Origin: Utricularia gibba | Lineage: Eukaryota > Streptophyta > Magnoliopsida > Lamiales > Lentibulariaceae | DNA: 64,000 nt | Assembly: GCA_002189035.1 (NCBI GenBank) | Contig: CM007989.1 | Coordinates: forward strand, 682,001-746,000 | Reading direction: 5' to 3' | In this document: positions 24,883 through 37,381 of the stretch, in pieces | Layout: each line of letters opens with the position of its first letter | Position numbering within the stretch: the stretch's first letter is position 1 | Position numbers and translations under genes: made by a program | The notes under the pieces: generated by a model | Databases searched by the model: none | What the model was told of the DNA's origin: nothing | The model's input: only the letters and a program-made list of their open reading frames with translations

Positions 24883-27800
24883 CTACGCACAGTCCCTAGC
24901 TGAAGCCACAAGTGCTTCGAACATTGATGCGGTGTAATTGATCCCTTCTTCGGTTTCCTTCGCCCTAGTGGCTCCAGATGCAATCCTGTTACTTATTATT
25001 TCCCTTGTTGCTGTCAGTTGTAACTGCTTTGCCTGGAGTTCTTCAATACATTTGGCATTGCTAATGATTTTCTCCTCAATCACAGAAAGCTCATCCTTGT
25101 CCTCCAGTACCTGGTCTTTCAGTTCATTTGACTCTTGTCTCATCTTTTTGTGACGTTGCTTCAATTCCCGTAGCCTGGACACTCGGTTCTGGATTGTGCT
25201 CACATCAAAGCCATGTCTTTCAAGGTCTGCGAGGATCTCCAAGAGATCATCTTCTACACTTTCAGGGTCGCTGATCTGTAACCTTGAAGTTCTCTCCACC
25301 ACAGAGGAGAATGTGACCATGAACCCAATAGCCAAGCCTTCGCGAAAACCTTCTTTGGATTCTGCAAGAGGCTTAAAATGTGGCCTTTGAGGCATCACTT
25401 GGAAAGCCTCCATCAACTCAAATGTGCTCCATAGAGAAGAGGTTTTCACAAAAGGTAAGCTTTGCTCCCCACTTGGTGCTATATCTCGCTCTGGACATTC
25501 TAACTGTTTCCCAACATGTTCTGGGGTCGCAACTTTGGAAGCAATGTCCTTTTCCAGTTGCGGCAATGAAGCAGTAGCAGGTGGTACTGCTGCAAAAAAA
25601 AAAAAAAAAATGTTATGCAAATATTTGTACTGATGGGAGCATTAGAAAATATGCAACCTGTAGTTGAACCATCAAGCTTGGATGGGGATTGCATTGTCTG
25701 CTGTACAACACGTTCCAACTGTTCCCCAATGTTTTCAGGAGTTTCAACCTCGAAATCACATTTCTCTTCTACTTGCAGCGATGAAATAGTAGAGAATGGC
25801 ATCAGTCAGGAAAATGTTGGAACGGATGGAAACATCAGAGAAAATGCAAACCTGTACTTTCACCATTTTTCCTGGGTGGATACTGCAAATCCTTGATCCA
25901 TTTAGATAGCGGTTCATCCTCAACATGATCTAACATTGAGACAAAGGAACAGCCATAAAACAAAGAATCTGTGGTGGCAGTCCTCGACCAAAGTACATAT
26001 ATACTGAGGATCACTGGCAAACAAAAACTATACTAAAAGATGATTCATGCCCAAACTCACCTGGTATTTCATCGTCCTCTATATCCACTCCAGTTTTCCT
26101 TGACTTCACCACTGAAGACTCCTCTCGAAGCATGTTTGAATCTGTATGATTGTTCTCCTCATTCCCCAGGTTCATATTTGCATCAGATGGGAGAATATCA
26201 ATTTCTTCACATCCCAATGCAGGAATCATAGCAGCATGATCATCTTCCTTGTGAAAATGACCTGAACCAGCAGGCACGCTTTCATTTTTTCCATACAGTA
26301 AATAACTGAAGCTTATGCACAAGACATCAAATGAAGAGCAAACAAGCTAATGTAAACCATAGTCCTACTTTTCGCATGAATTTGCATCCCTTCACCTTCA
26401 AACCTTCTTGGTCTTCTCCTCTTTCGCTTCACAGAAGCTATTTCAGTTGGCTCTTCGTTATACCTCTACATGCAAAATAAAAATGTATGAACATAGCACA
26501 ATAAGTATCTTAACCACAACTGTTGTAGACTGTAGCATTCTTTGATTTCCATTCATCAAATCACAGGATATTGCCGGTGGTTATCAACCAAAAAGAACTC
26601 CACCTTTACTCGGGCTCGGGATCTGCCAGTACCTAAGTATCAGGAGGCAACAATTTCTACTCTGCCCTATTATAGTACTATTGGCAACCCCATTGGTGTG
26701 ATTTATTTTCTTACTGAGTGTTGCAATATGATATGTATTCGATTGCTTAACAAGTTATCTTAAAGCTGATTTGGTCTCAAAGAAGATTCCATCTTCATCT
26801 AACCTCTGGAATTGGCCTCTAAACACACAAAGCACATTCATTATCACATCAATAATATCATTGTCCTTGGAAAAAAGTTGGGGAAATACCTCCACATCCA
26901 CAACTTGGGGGTCATTTCGTTTCTCCCCTGAAGGAGTTTGTGTTATTGACAGATGACTGACTCTCCCATCATTTGCATTGCCGGATCCAGATTCTGCAGA
27001 TGGTAAAGCAATGATAACTGGATAATCTGTGACTTCTGCAGCATTCTGATTTCTAACATGCTTCTCAGATGAATTCATCAAAAGCAGCTTCTTTACTGCA
27101 AATAAAAAAATAGACAATATGCGTAAGGAGAGAATACAGCCGGGAAAATAAAAACTGAAGACAGAATTTTAATATGGGAAGAACATTATCAACAACAAGA
27201 ATATCCCGACCTTCAGGCTGTGACGAATATGTTCCAACATTCAGACAGGGGGAAACGGTCCTGAAGGTTTTTTTCGTTGCATGCGGCTTAGCTTTTCTCT
27301 TCTGCAAAATCAACAACACGGATACAATTGGTAAGATGCAGGAGAATAGGTGAGGAAATCAAAGAAACAGATGCAGTTTATTTTTCAATGTCAATATACA
27401 GAATCTCTGTCACAGATCAACATATAATTCTTGAATACAGAGAATTGTCAGTCACGAAGGTATCATTAACATCAAACTGTAGTCCAAAGGATGTCTCTAA
27501 TTTTGCATACACAAAAACAGATAATTATAATGTAGAACCACGAATTCCATCTACCAAGAACTAACAAGAGCAATTGTTAACTGCCGCACAAGGGAAAACA
27601 CTTACTAATGTACTGACTAGATCCAGGGAAGAACCAAGAGATCGATCACTAGAAGCAAAACTCTTAATTCGATCATAAAAAGAACTCTTCCCACTATCAC
27701 AACCATTTGAATATATGGTGCTCACTGGAGCTGTATGATTTTCAGAAATTCCATGCGCATGGATTCCATCATCTGAATGATGTCCCTAGAATATAATGAA

Positions 27801-29252
27801 GAAAATCATACATGGTTCGGGTATACAAACACCAGGCTAAACTTTCTATTACAAAAGCATTATTCCACAGTGTCAAGAGCTGCACACCTACGCGAGTTAC
27901 AAACTAAAAAGTGCAGCAGCTATTCACTCTTAAGTTGCAATAGCCACATACACAACAGTTTTTCCATTCTTCAGAATGCAGAATAAATATTTTTGGCACT
28001 AGCTGAGGTATCTACTTCATGTTAGATCTTACAAACGCAACAACCCAATGCCCACATGGTGTATCTGCTTCACTTTGAAGTCGTCAATCCCATACTCTAC
28101 AATAAGGCTTTTCTCTTTTATGTTCTAGTAAAGAAAAGGAAATAAAATACAGGATAATGGTGCAAACCTGAGAGGAAATGCACCATTTTCCATTTGTCCA
28201 CTCCATATGAGGTCTTAATTCTGAATCATGGAATCCATCCTTCATTTTTCCTTGTTTAAGCGTCACACCAACTTTACCATCTTCCATGAATAACGTAACA
28301 ATCCCATTCCACCAACCAGAGTCAAAGTATGCATCGACTTGTTCCGATAAATTATAACTTTTGCACTTCAGACGAGGTGGAGGAGGTCTCAAAAATCTAG
28401 AATCGACAATAGTTTTATGAATCCCAGCATTTGCATCACCATATTGAACAGAAAACTTCCCATTTGCTTCGACTCTGAGGATCCGACCAGGGAACCAAAC
28501 ATCCCAATTGTCTACTCCATCAGGCGACACTTCTACTGCGCTGTCCACCCTGAAAATTGATCCCGCTTTTCTCTTACAACATGAAAAAGAAACAACACAT
28601 TAGAAGGCGTAAAGGTCATATTAAAAGCAAAGAAGTCAAAAACCACCCTCATCAAACTTTGCAAAAGACGCCACAAGGGCGGGCAACAGCAAAATGAAAC
28701 ACTGCAAAAACTCCCATTTTGATAAAAAGGCAAACGGGTTTCGAGACTATTTCTCACTTGGTTCACACACCGCGACCAAACTCCATCAGCCCAATCCCAG
28801 TGAACCCTTAGATCAGCTCGCCCAAATACATTCTCGTCCGGCGGATCCCTAAACGTCACAATACATCGCTCATCTTCCAAAACACTCTTCACCGTACCCA
28901 TCCACCACCCATCATTGTAAAAAGCATCGACCGTATCGCCGGGTTCCAGACGGTCCCAAAACTCCTGAAATGGCGGCACAGGCCTCACGCACGCGACGTC
29001 GATATACTCTTTCAGCTTCTCGGTGCCACCTTCATGAGCTAACAAATCGTCGTACTGGACGCACACCTGCTTCAAGCCTTTTCTAGGGCCGCTTTTCGGA
29101 GTAGTAAGTGAATAAACAACTCCGGTGAAGAATACACCTTTCCAACCTTCCTCGTTGACGCAAACCTCAACCGGAGAACCCACGCGGAAGTATACGTTTG
29201 GGCTTCGAGTTGCTGTAGAAGAGTAATACTGCGTCGCCGCCGTACCGCCCAT
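24883..29252 (-). CDS. Agenet/Tudor-like domain protein with C-terminal DUF724 domain
   Basis: DUF724 proteins are plant nuclear proteins whose Agenet modules are Tudor-like and are thought to bind chromatin or RNA. The start is at 29250-29252 (MGGTAATQYYSS). Exon 1 has two Agenet units (YFRVGSPVEVCVNEEGWKG, then FWDRLEPGDTVDAFYNDGWW). Exon 2 has two more (VDSAVEVSPDGVDNWDVWFP, then LSEQVDAYFDSGWWNGIVTL). The exon 1 donor that keeps phase is CG|GTGTGTG, not the later GTGAG. A long disordered middle in short exons carries a nuclear-localisation-like KRKRRRPRRF. The last large exon (24883 to about 25590) is the DUF724 domain: SSLWSTFELMEAFQVMPQRP, EGLAIGFMVTFSSVVERTSR, and a coiled coil around SRLRELKQRHKKMRQESNEL. 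It ends SMFEALVASARDCA. No frame error was found at the junctions I checked. Confidence 0.88.
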
Positions 29253-29837
29253 CGTCTCCCGCCAGCCACCGCACCCAGAAGAATTGCGAAGGCAAACCCC
29301 AATTCACATGAATCTGAAAGTTGCGTACCAGCCTTTTGCTTTATTGTCATTCTGAGGGTGTTCCAGTTTTGGAAAACGTGAAACTTATTTGGAGGTTCAT
29401 AATTCGTAAAATTGGAGGAAAAAAGTTGCATCATGTGCAGGGCTTGCTGACACTGTTCTGGGGTCTCTTGCCCCTTCAATTTGGCACCCGCTGAAGGAAA
29501 GTTACCAGTTTTGCACCAGTACCCACATCCTCGTTTCTTGATTTCTTGCCGCTCATCAAACTCAGCAGGCCTCCTGATGGCTTACTAATTACAAGGTACT
29601 GTGAATCATGGTACTCGTTGGAGGAGCTGTGCAAAACTAGAAGATGAAATTCCTACCCAGACGGGAAAGTTTCATACCAAATCCTTCGTGAGGATGTGCT
29701 TCTATGGCTTTATCGGAATCAAGCTGAATCCGTAAACGAAAATCCGAAGGAAGATGCATAGAGGTCATAGAAGAATCAAGATCCCAGAATTGTAAACTAG
29801 AAGTTCTGAGAAAAAGGAAATCAGCTACAGACCCTCC
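29253..29837. other. Spacer between the DUF724 and RPS27a genes
   Basis: 585 bp with the probable DUF724 5' leader and the RPS27a 3' end. Open frames here are antisense or leader artefacts. Confidence 0.35.
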
Positions 29838-30362
<525 letters not shown>

Positions 30363-30425
30363 TTATCGGAACAGACGCTGTTGTCGAGAGCCGTATTGAA
30401 TATAATTAGGGTTCACAAAGAATAA

Positions 30426-30523
30426 TGGGCCCAATTCAAAGGCCCATTATCTTTATCCAATGCTCGGCCCATATTTGCGTCTACAAAACGACGCTGCCCC
30501 TTCGTACGCTTCCCAAACCCTAA
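30426..30523. promoter_or_regulatory. Ribosomal-gene promoter motifs: site II elements and telo-box
   Basis: Site II (TGGGCC/GGCCCA) elements lie at 30426-30433, 30441-30446 and 30466-30471. A telo-box AAACCCTAA lies at 30515-30523. This pairing is established in plant ribosomal-protein and snoRNA promoters, where TCP factors bind site II. The block sits between RPS27a (minus strand, ATG at 30308) and the snoRNA candidate (plus strand, from about 30634), so it may serve both. Confidence 0.68.
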
Positions 30524-30633
30524 GACAAAAGTTCCCAACCTCGATCGCATTCTCAGTTGTACTCTCATCGTCATCTCCGCGATTAGGTTCAATTTCTCAA
30601 AACATCTTCTTTTGCTGATTCTGCAAGATCTCT

Positions 30634-30715
30634 TTGCCGATGATGAAATCTGTATAAATCATACCATCTTTCGGGACTGATTCCGGTGATGATAATTCTG
30701 CAATTCTGAGGCTTT
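30634..30715 (+). ncRNA. Probable box C/D snoRNA guiding 25S rRNA 2'-O-methylation
   Basis: In order the sequence shows box C ATGATGA (30640-30646), box D' CTGA (30677-30680), box C' GTGATGA (30686-30692) and box D CTGA (30706-30709). A short closing stem is possible from GCC before C (30636-30638) and GGC after D (30710-30712). The bases directly before D' (ACCATCTTTCGGGA, 30663-30676) are complementary to the conserved large-subunit rRNA segment CCCGAAAGATGGT. By the D+5 rule the target would be the G of CCCGAAAG, which I believe corresponds to yeast 25S Gm805 (snR39b) and a plant snoR39B-type RNA. The C'-D interval is too short for a second guide. Family name and rRNA position are from memory; the box arrangement is seen directly. 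A telo-box promoter block lies just upstream. Confidence 0.68.
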
Positions 30716-31129
30716 GTTGTTTGCTTCGTTTTTGTGCTTGTGGACGGTCCAGTGCTGTTGCTTGCGATGAACAGCGCTTAACTAAATTCATAAGCTACAG
30801 AAATCTAGCCGCTTCGTCTTTCAAGTCTTTTCTCTCTTGATCTGAAGAGGAATGGCTATCCTCATGTGGCTCACATCTCGTTCATTGTCCCCTGAGTAAA
30901 AACCACTCCTGATCGGGTATCTCGACTAGAAAATTAGATGCTTACCGTGCAAACACTCGCAGAAATCCATGCCTTTGGAGGACTACGTGGGAAATATGTC
31001 AGTTTTAGGGGGTCTGAAATGTATTAAATATTGTAATTTTTTTAGTTCAATTTTGCTATAAAAAATTAAAATTTTTAAGCGTAAATAATTATTTTTTATT
31101 TTTATGTTAAATATTAATAATAATTTAAA

Positions 31130-31167
<38 letters not shown>

Positions 31168-31683
31168 GCATCATAATAAATAAATTACAAAATTTAAATC
31201 AGGAATCCAGTATTCTTGAGAAAATAAAAATACTAATAATATCAATATTAATCTTGAATATTTGGAGGTCTCACCCAATTTATTCATAATTTTAATTACA
31301 AAATTATATATTAAATATTTGATAAATAATATGTTTTTCTTAATATATCAATCTGTATTATTTATATAAATTATTTTCGTTTACATTTAATTAATTGTGA
31401 TTAACAAATATTTATTTAAAAATTTCGAAAATGTAATCTGCTAAAAATTGTTAACTTAATAAATATTGTAATTGTGATTAGGGCAAATTTCTACGTTTGT
31501 TAGCGTCAAAACGCAACCGGTCTACAACACCAAAAGCAAGCAACGGCGTGCGACTTCTCGTTTCCCGTTTATAGCAAAATCGGGGTAGTGGTGTGTAAAA
31601 TCCCTAACTTTCGTCCCTGCTGACCTATCATCACCTCGGCGGCTCAATCGGCGATCAGATCAGTAGTCGGGGAATCCAAGATC
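30716..31683. other. AT-rich spacer upstream of the HEL2 gene
   Basis: The first 150 bp could hold further small RNAs of the same transcript, but I see no second complete set of boxes. From 31000 to 31480 the sequence is extremely AT-rich. 31500-31683 looks like the promoter and leader of the next gene. Confidence 0.35.
31133..31161. repeat. (AT)n microsatellite
   Basis: About 14 uninterrupted AT units in AT-rich spacer. Confidence 0.85.
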
Positions 31684-34600
31684 ATGGACGATACCTGCGC
31701 GGTTTGTGCCGACACGTTGGAGTGGTCGGCCTACGGAGCCTGCGGCCACAAGGATGTTTGTTCTACGTGTGTTGCGCGTCTTCGATTTATTTGTGATGAT
31801 CGCCGATGTTGTATTTGTAAGACGGAATCACACGTCGTTTTCGTCACGAAGGTGCCTGATCGTTTGCAGATTTCTCTGAAATTTTTGATTTAAATAGAAC
31901 CTTTACTCTGTTGTACTACTGTTCTGGGTCTAGCCCTGCTTAGTTTTCCTCTGTAGGGGGACTTTCTGAATTGAACAAGTTCCATGTTTCTGTGATACTA
32001 CTGTCGCCTCATTTTCTGATATAGCATTATCGCATATCAATGGGTTTTCTGGGTTTGGACTACAGATGGACATACCTATGTATGTTCATGCCTGAAGCTG
32101 CTTTGATGGATGATATAATGGTCTTTGTGATGAACTGTCAGATGGTTTTATTGACTGAATGCTTTTTTGATATTCCTGTGGTAATAGGCGTTAGGTGATT
32201 ACACCAAAACCATCAGTGACTTTTCTCTGTTACCATCGGAGCCTAAAGAGGGAAGAGTGGGGAGCTACTGGTACCATGAAGATACCCAGGCCTTGTTTGA
32301 TGACTTGGAGCATTATAAAATGATAAAGGCTATGTGCAAGCTGTCGTGCAGCGTGTGTGATAAAATGGAGGATCAGCCGGGTGACACATCTAAAAGGATT
32401 AGGTTCAGGAGCATAGATCAGCTAAAGGGTCACCTATTCCACAAACACAAGTTGTTTATGTGCAACTTGTGCTTGGAAGGCAGGAAGGTGAATGCAATTC
32501 TTTTTTTTTTAAATCATGCCCACGTTTTTTTTTATTTTCTACTGTTATGATGGTAACATGCTAACATGTTCATTCGGCATTGTTTGATTAATCTGAAGGA
32601 TACAATTTTTTTAAACCCTGTGTCCTATTTTCAATATCATTCCTGAAACAGTTTTCTAGTATGCATTAATACAATGTATTCCTTGAAATTCAGGTTTTCA
32701 TATGTGAACAAAAGTTGTTTACCAGACCCCAGCTAACTCGGCATATGAATACTGGGGACTCTGAAGCGGATGGACCAGAAAGTGAGAGAGATGGTTTTAC
32801 TGGACATCCCATGTGTGAATTTTGCCGAAATCCATTTTATGGTGATAATGAGCTCTACTTGCACATGTCAACAGAACATTATACCTGCCATATATGTCAA
32901 AGGTAGGCTTTGAGGTTTTTATCCGGGAATCCATGTAAGTGGTGGTTTATGAGCCTGTTGCAACCCTTATATGCAGGCGGCATCCTGGTCAATATGAGTA
33001 CTACAAAAACTACGATGAATTGGAGGTACAGTACTTTTCTGGTGGTTTGAGATTTATTTCTTGTGGTATTACTGAATGCTGTTAACCATTAGATGCACTT
33101 TCGTCATGATCATTTCCTGTGTGAAGATGAGGGTTGTCTCGGAAAGAAGTTTATAGTCTTTCCATCCGAAGCTGAGTTGAAGGTGAAGCTTCCACGCTGA
33201 ATTACGAGTGATTTGTTTTTTTTTTTTTTTTTCTGTAGCATACTGCCCCACAACTTTATTTTTAAATATCATGCATTTTATCAGAGGCATAACACACTGG
33301 AGCATGGAGGGCGTATGTCTCGCTCACAGCGTAGTGCTGCACTTCAGGCATGTTTCTCTAAATCAAATAATTGTGACTCCTTTTCAGCTCATTTTAATAT
33401 TAAGTAATTTTTCATTTTTCCTAATGGAATGTCAGATACTTACTCTTCTGCCAACTTTTTGTAGTTACCAACCAGTTTTCGATATAGACGAAGCAACGAA
33501 CATCAAAATCGCCGTGAAAGAGGCCGTGTATTTGAACGAGATCCTTCAGACAGTGAACTGGCTTTAGCTATCCAAGCAAGTTTGCACACAGATAGCCCCG
33601 CACCTTCTAATAGTCAGAGTAATAATGACCATGTCGAAACTGCTGATGTGGAGGCTAATTTTCCACCTCTTGAATCCTCAGCTGCATCAGTTCCAGCGAA
33701 GCCATTTCGATATCTGCAAGCAGCCTCTCATGGTTCAATAAATGGCGGGTTTGGAGAATCCTCTTTCCCCCCACTTTCAGTTGCATCAGGAAGCAATAGA
33801 CCCAATTCTCTGCAAGCAGGATCTCATGGTTCATTGAATGGAGGGTTGGGAGAATCCTCTTTCCCTACTCTTGGTGCAGCATCTGGAAGCAATAGACCTG
33901 ATTCCAAAGCTATTCTACTTTCCAAGAAAAATATGGCAGATCATCTCCGCAGCAAGAACAATGGGAAGCCAAAAGTCTTGGTTTCTTCTAATCGGCCCAT
34001 GCTTAGTCATGCACTGCAAGAAGTGCCCGCTGGTCGTGAAGCATGGCCTTCTATAAATGCTGTTTCTGGGCAAAGCACAGGAGTTGAAGTTAGGCCTGCC
34101 TTGGAAGGTCTTTCTTCACAGAGCCGACTTCCTTACTCATCCGTATCTACTGCTTCAAGTTCATCAAGGAATTCTGGCGTTACAAAAGGAATCGTTCATT
34201 CTTCATCAGCTCCTAATCTTTCTGGACCAGAATTTACTGAATCAATGAGTACTGATTTTCCTCCTGTTTCTTCAGCACGTGATCGAAAGGCATCAGTAAT
34301 CCATCCAACTTTGGCTAGGGTGGAAGATGTGCATTCAGCCAACAAATCTCTGGTGGAAAAAATGCGTGCTTCTCTTGGGCATGATGATGAGAAATTCACT
34401 ATGTTCAGGGACATCTCTGGTGATTACCGCCAAGGGCTAATGGATGCCAAGACATATGTAGCATATGTTGATCAGTTTGGTTTGTCACATCTTGTTCATG
34501 AGTTAGCTAGATTACTACCTGACGTTGAGAAGCAGAAGGAGCTGGTCGAAGCCTATGATTCTAGCCTGAGGAGCAATGAACCAAGAGAGAATCTAGTGGA

Positions 34601-35111
34601 GAGTAGCTTTAAGGACTCCAGAGTTTCGAAAAAAGGCAAAGGCAAGGCTGTTGACTCCAGCAGCAGCACCACCAATATTATGAGCATTGTAAGTGAGCTG
34701 CACTCAAGGTACTTGGACCCAGAAGAAGAGGTAGAAGTGTTGTCAAGGGACGGATATCGTCCTGCAAATGAGAAATCAAAGATTGCTGCTGGTAATCTAC
34801 AAATAGGCCTCAATCCATCATCTACATCCACAAATCCAAAGGAGCATAGTCAGGCTCTCTCCCTTAACAGTGGAGCTAGCCATACCCCAAGTAATGGGGA
34901 AGTGAAAGGCAAGCAGAAGAAAAAAGGTTCAAAATTCCTAAGAGCCCGCCTTGGTGATGGCGCTGTTGAACAAGTATTGGATCTTACAAAAACTGACCTC
35001 GATGATGGAGGCCCCAAGGAAGCTTCTGTTGAAGGTTCCAGCACGCGTGGTGTGTGGAAAAACGGTGGAGGCCAGAAGCTTGTAGCTGCTGTCACAAAGC
35101 CGCGTCACTGA
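31684..35111 (+). CDS. RING and C2H2 zinc-finger E3 ubiquitin ligase, HEL2/ZNF598 homologue
   Basis: HEL2/ZNF598 ubiquitinates 40S proteins of collided ribosomes and starts ribosome-associated quality control. Exon 1 (from 31684) encodes the RING finger: CAVCADTLEWSAYGACGHKD, then CSTCVARLRF and CCICKTE. Later exons give the LIM-like and C2H2 fingers (CSVCDKMEDQ, HLFHKHKLFMCNLC, MCEFCRNPFYGDNELYLHMS, TCHICQR, MHFRHDHFLCEDEGCLGKKF, RHNTLEHGGRMSRSQR). The last exon has FRYRRSNEHQNRRERGR, a Ser-rich region with a duplicated 32-residue unit, and a conserved helical segment (KMRASLGHDDEKFTMFRDIS, VAYVDQFGLSHLVHELARLL). It ends with a basic tail. The intron at 33348-33464 has a GC donor (CAG|GCATGT), which gives the exact family sequence ALQ-LPTSFRYRRS; the GT alternative would lose residues. 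All other junctions are GT-AG and in phase. Length is about 830-840 residues. Confidence 0.9.
33714..33905 (+). repeat. Tandem duplication of a 96-bp coding unit in the HEL2 gene
   Basis: Two head-to-tail units, 33714-33809 and 33810-33905, each encode 32 residues: SHGSINGGFGESSFPPL and SHGSLNGGLGESSFPTL, each ending ASGSNRP plus N/D and S. The unit contains the FPPL-type motif, so it duplicates a possible binding motif. The frame is kept. Confidence 0.88.
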
Positions 35112-37162
35112 GAACTGGTGGGTGGCTCCCAATTTTACATACTCTGTACAGACGAAAGACCAAGTTTTGTGATCAGCTCGGGCGACTCCTTTTTGTGGGC
35201 TAACCTCTAGAGGCATGGTCCATTCTGTTGCCTCTAGAACATATGTGTAATGCTACCAAAGTTGCCTTTCTTGCCCTGAAGGAACCCAAGACTCGGACCA
35301 TCGGTTTCTTATTACCAGACTGTGTTGCTTCACTGTTTTTACCTGGAATTTGGGTTATCCAGTTTGGCGTACACTTTCTTGAAGCAGGGTTTTCTCTTGA
35401 TCCTTCAAAGTCCGTCCGCAGTTCCAAGCGTATACGGAAATACCGAAACCAGGCGCCGCCTCCGCAGTCTCCACTCAGGTGACCGGTGGCGGCGCTCCGG
35501 CAACCCCAAGGTGCAGTGTCATCACTGCCTTTAATTTCACATTGCATGAGATGTTATAGGAAGTGCTTGTTTGCAATAGAAAATAATAGGATGTTTATGT
35601 TAAAAATGGTACAATTAATTTTTATTATTTAACGATACGAATAAGCTTAGTCTTTATTGAAATAATTAATTTTTTATTTTTTTTCGTATTCTCAATATTT
35701 AATATTTTTTATTTCACACATATATATATATATATAGTTGTTCGATTTTAAAATACTTGAAAATCAATTATATATGATTTTAAGATATTAAAATAAAAAC
35801 ACTGTTCATAAGAATCAATTATGTCATTTAGATTAATATTGTAGAATTTTGACCTAATTTTTATAATAATAATAATAATAATTAAATAAATAAATATTAA
35901 TAAAAGAAAGGTAGAGAAAAAAAGCGAATAATGAATGCTGTATCTACTACCATCTTATCATGTCAAGGCGTAAAAGGCGGGACGAGTGGGGGGGATGTTT
36001 TGTTTTTGGTTAGAATAAGCATCAGCCAATGCGTAAATCACACGGCAACACGGCCACGTGGCCATTAATTATGCATGTCATTACATTAATTAATAATAAT
36101 TATTATTTTATTAAAATGTAATTAAAAATTATTAACTTCGATTTCATGTATTATAAAAAAAAAGCCAATCCGTTTGACCCGAGTCCACCATTTCAATTTA
36201 TTCAAATTAATTTGCGCATCATGGGACAATCAAAACTGCCCTAGACGAGAGTCAATTCTCCCAATTCAATTCGTTGACCAGAGGAATTCTGCTTCCTCTG
36301 CTCTGCATGAAGGATCCCAAGTGGGACCCATATAATCCCTTTACAAAAATAAAATAAAATTACAAAATTCATTTTGTCATTAAATTTTATTTTTATTAAA
36401 TTACAAAGGAAACGTCAGCATCGATATTTTCTGCTTGTTATGATGCCTGTCGTCATCCAAAGTATGATCAAGTGGAAAATAAAATAAGAAAAAGTGAATA
36501 CATATTAAGGCTGTATGATGCACGATTTATTTTTTTAATTGTGATTTAAATTAAAAATTAAAAAAAAAACTGTTTTAGACTATTTCAACTACTGCTTTTA
36601 ATTATCAACTATTTACTATATTTTATACTACAATCAACTTATTAATTTATTTCATAAGTTACTAAAATGCTATTTGTTTTTATAAACAGTCATTTATTGA
36701 GAAAATTTCCAAACTTTATCCTCTCTATAGAATAATGCCACTCAATTTGCTCCAGTTATGAATGATGCCATTTTCTTTGATTTTCATCCTACTTTTTAGA
36801 TTGTTGGGCATCCTCTTTCTTGTTCTTTATACTCAATATGTTCTAGAATTTTTTTCATGAAATCTGAATCCAATCTGAACTCATCTTATAAAAAAGTTGT
36901 TTCCCCCTATTTTTTTTCTTTATGTTGTTTCTCGTTCTTTAAATTAAAAAACGTATAGTATTTGATATGTAACATAAGTATATAAACGTAATTTGTAATC
37001 CATTTATACTTATATATAGTCTAACTCTAACTATTTAAAATAACTTATTTTTAATATATATTGCAAACCAATATTATTATTTATCATCTAATTATCTAAT
37101 AACTTTTAATTACAGCTTAAATAGAATTTACGAAAAAAGTCATATAGACTATACACACAGAG

Positions 37163-37210
37163 GTTTAGGGTTTAGGGTTTAGGGTTTTAATATTTGGGGT
37201 TTAGGGTTTA
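37163..37210 (+). repeat. Interstitial plant telomere repeats (TTTAGGG)n
   Basis: About three TTTAGGG units (37163-37186), an interruption (TTTTAATATTTGGGG-like), then about one and a half more units to 37210. The context is AT-rich spacer. Confidence 0.8.
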
Positions 37211-37266
37211 AGTTCAATTGGGGTAATGTGAATTTTATAAAGGAAAATTAAAAGCATAAAGCATTT

Positions 37267-37381
37267 TTAAATTTCACCTATTGTGTTGGGGGGCGCCTCC
37301 GCGACATTAATGGCGAGAACTTGGGCTGTCGACTCCTTGCTCACCAGCTTATCTCCCTGGGGGTTGATAGTAACGCCTGAC
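37267..37381 (-). other. Coding-like exon fragment, unrecognised
   Basis: After a good acceptor (TTTTACAG, at 37382) an open frame runs to TAA (37267-37269). It reads GVTINPQGDKLVSKE and TAQVLAINVAEAPPNTIG. It is GC-rich inside an AT-rich spacer and looks like a terminal exon, but I found no matching upstream exon within the next kilobase on the minus strand. It could be a relic. No function is assigned. Confidence 0.25.

Noticed and set aside
26530-26760. Possible transposon fragment in a DUF724 intron
   Set aside because: No terminal repeats, target duplication or transposase similarity could be seen.
30716-30920. Further snoRNAs downstream of the box C/D candidate
   Set aside because: A CGATGA and an ACA trinucleotide occur, but no complete C/D or H/ACA architecture.
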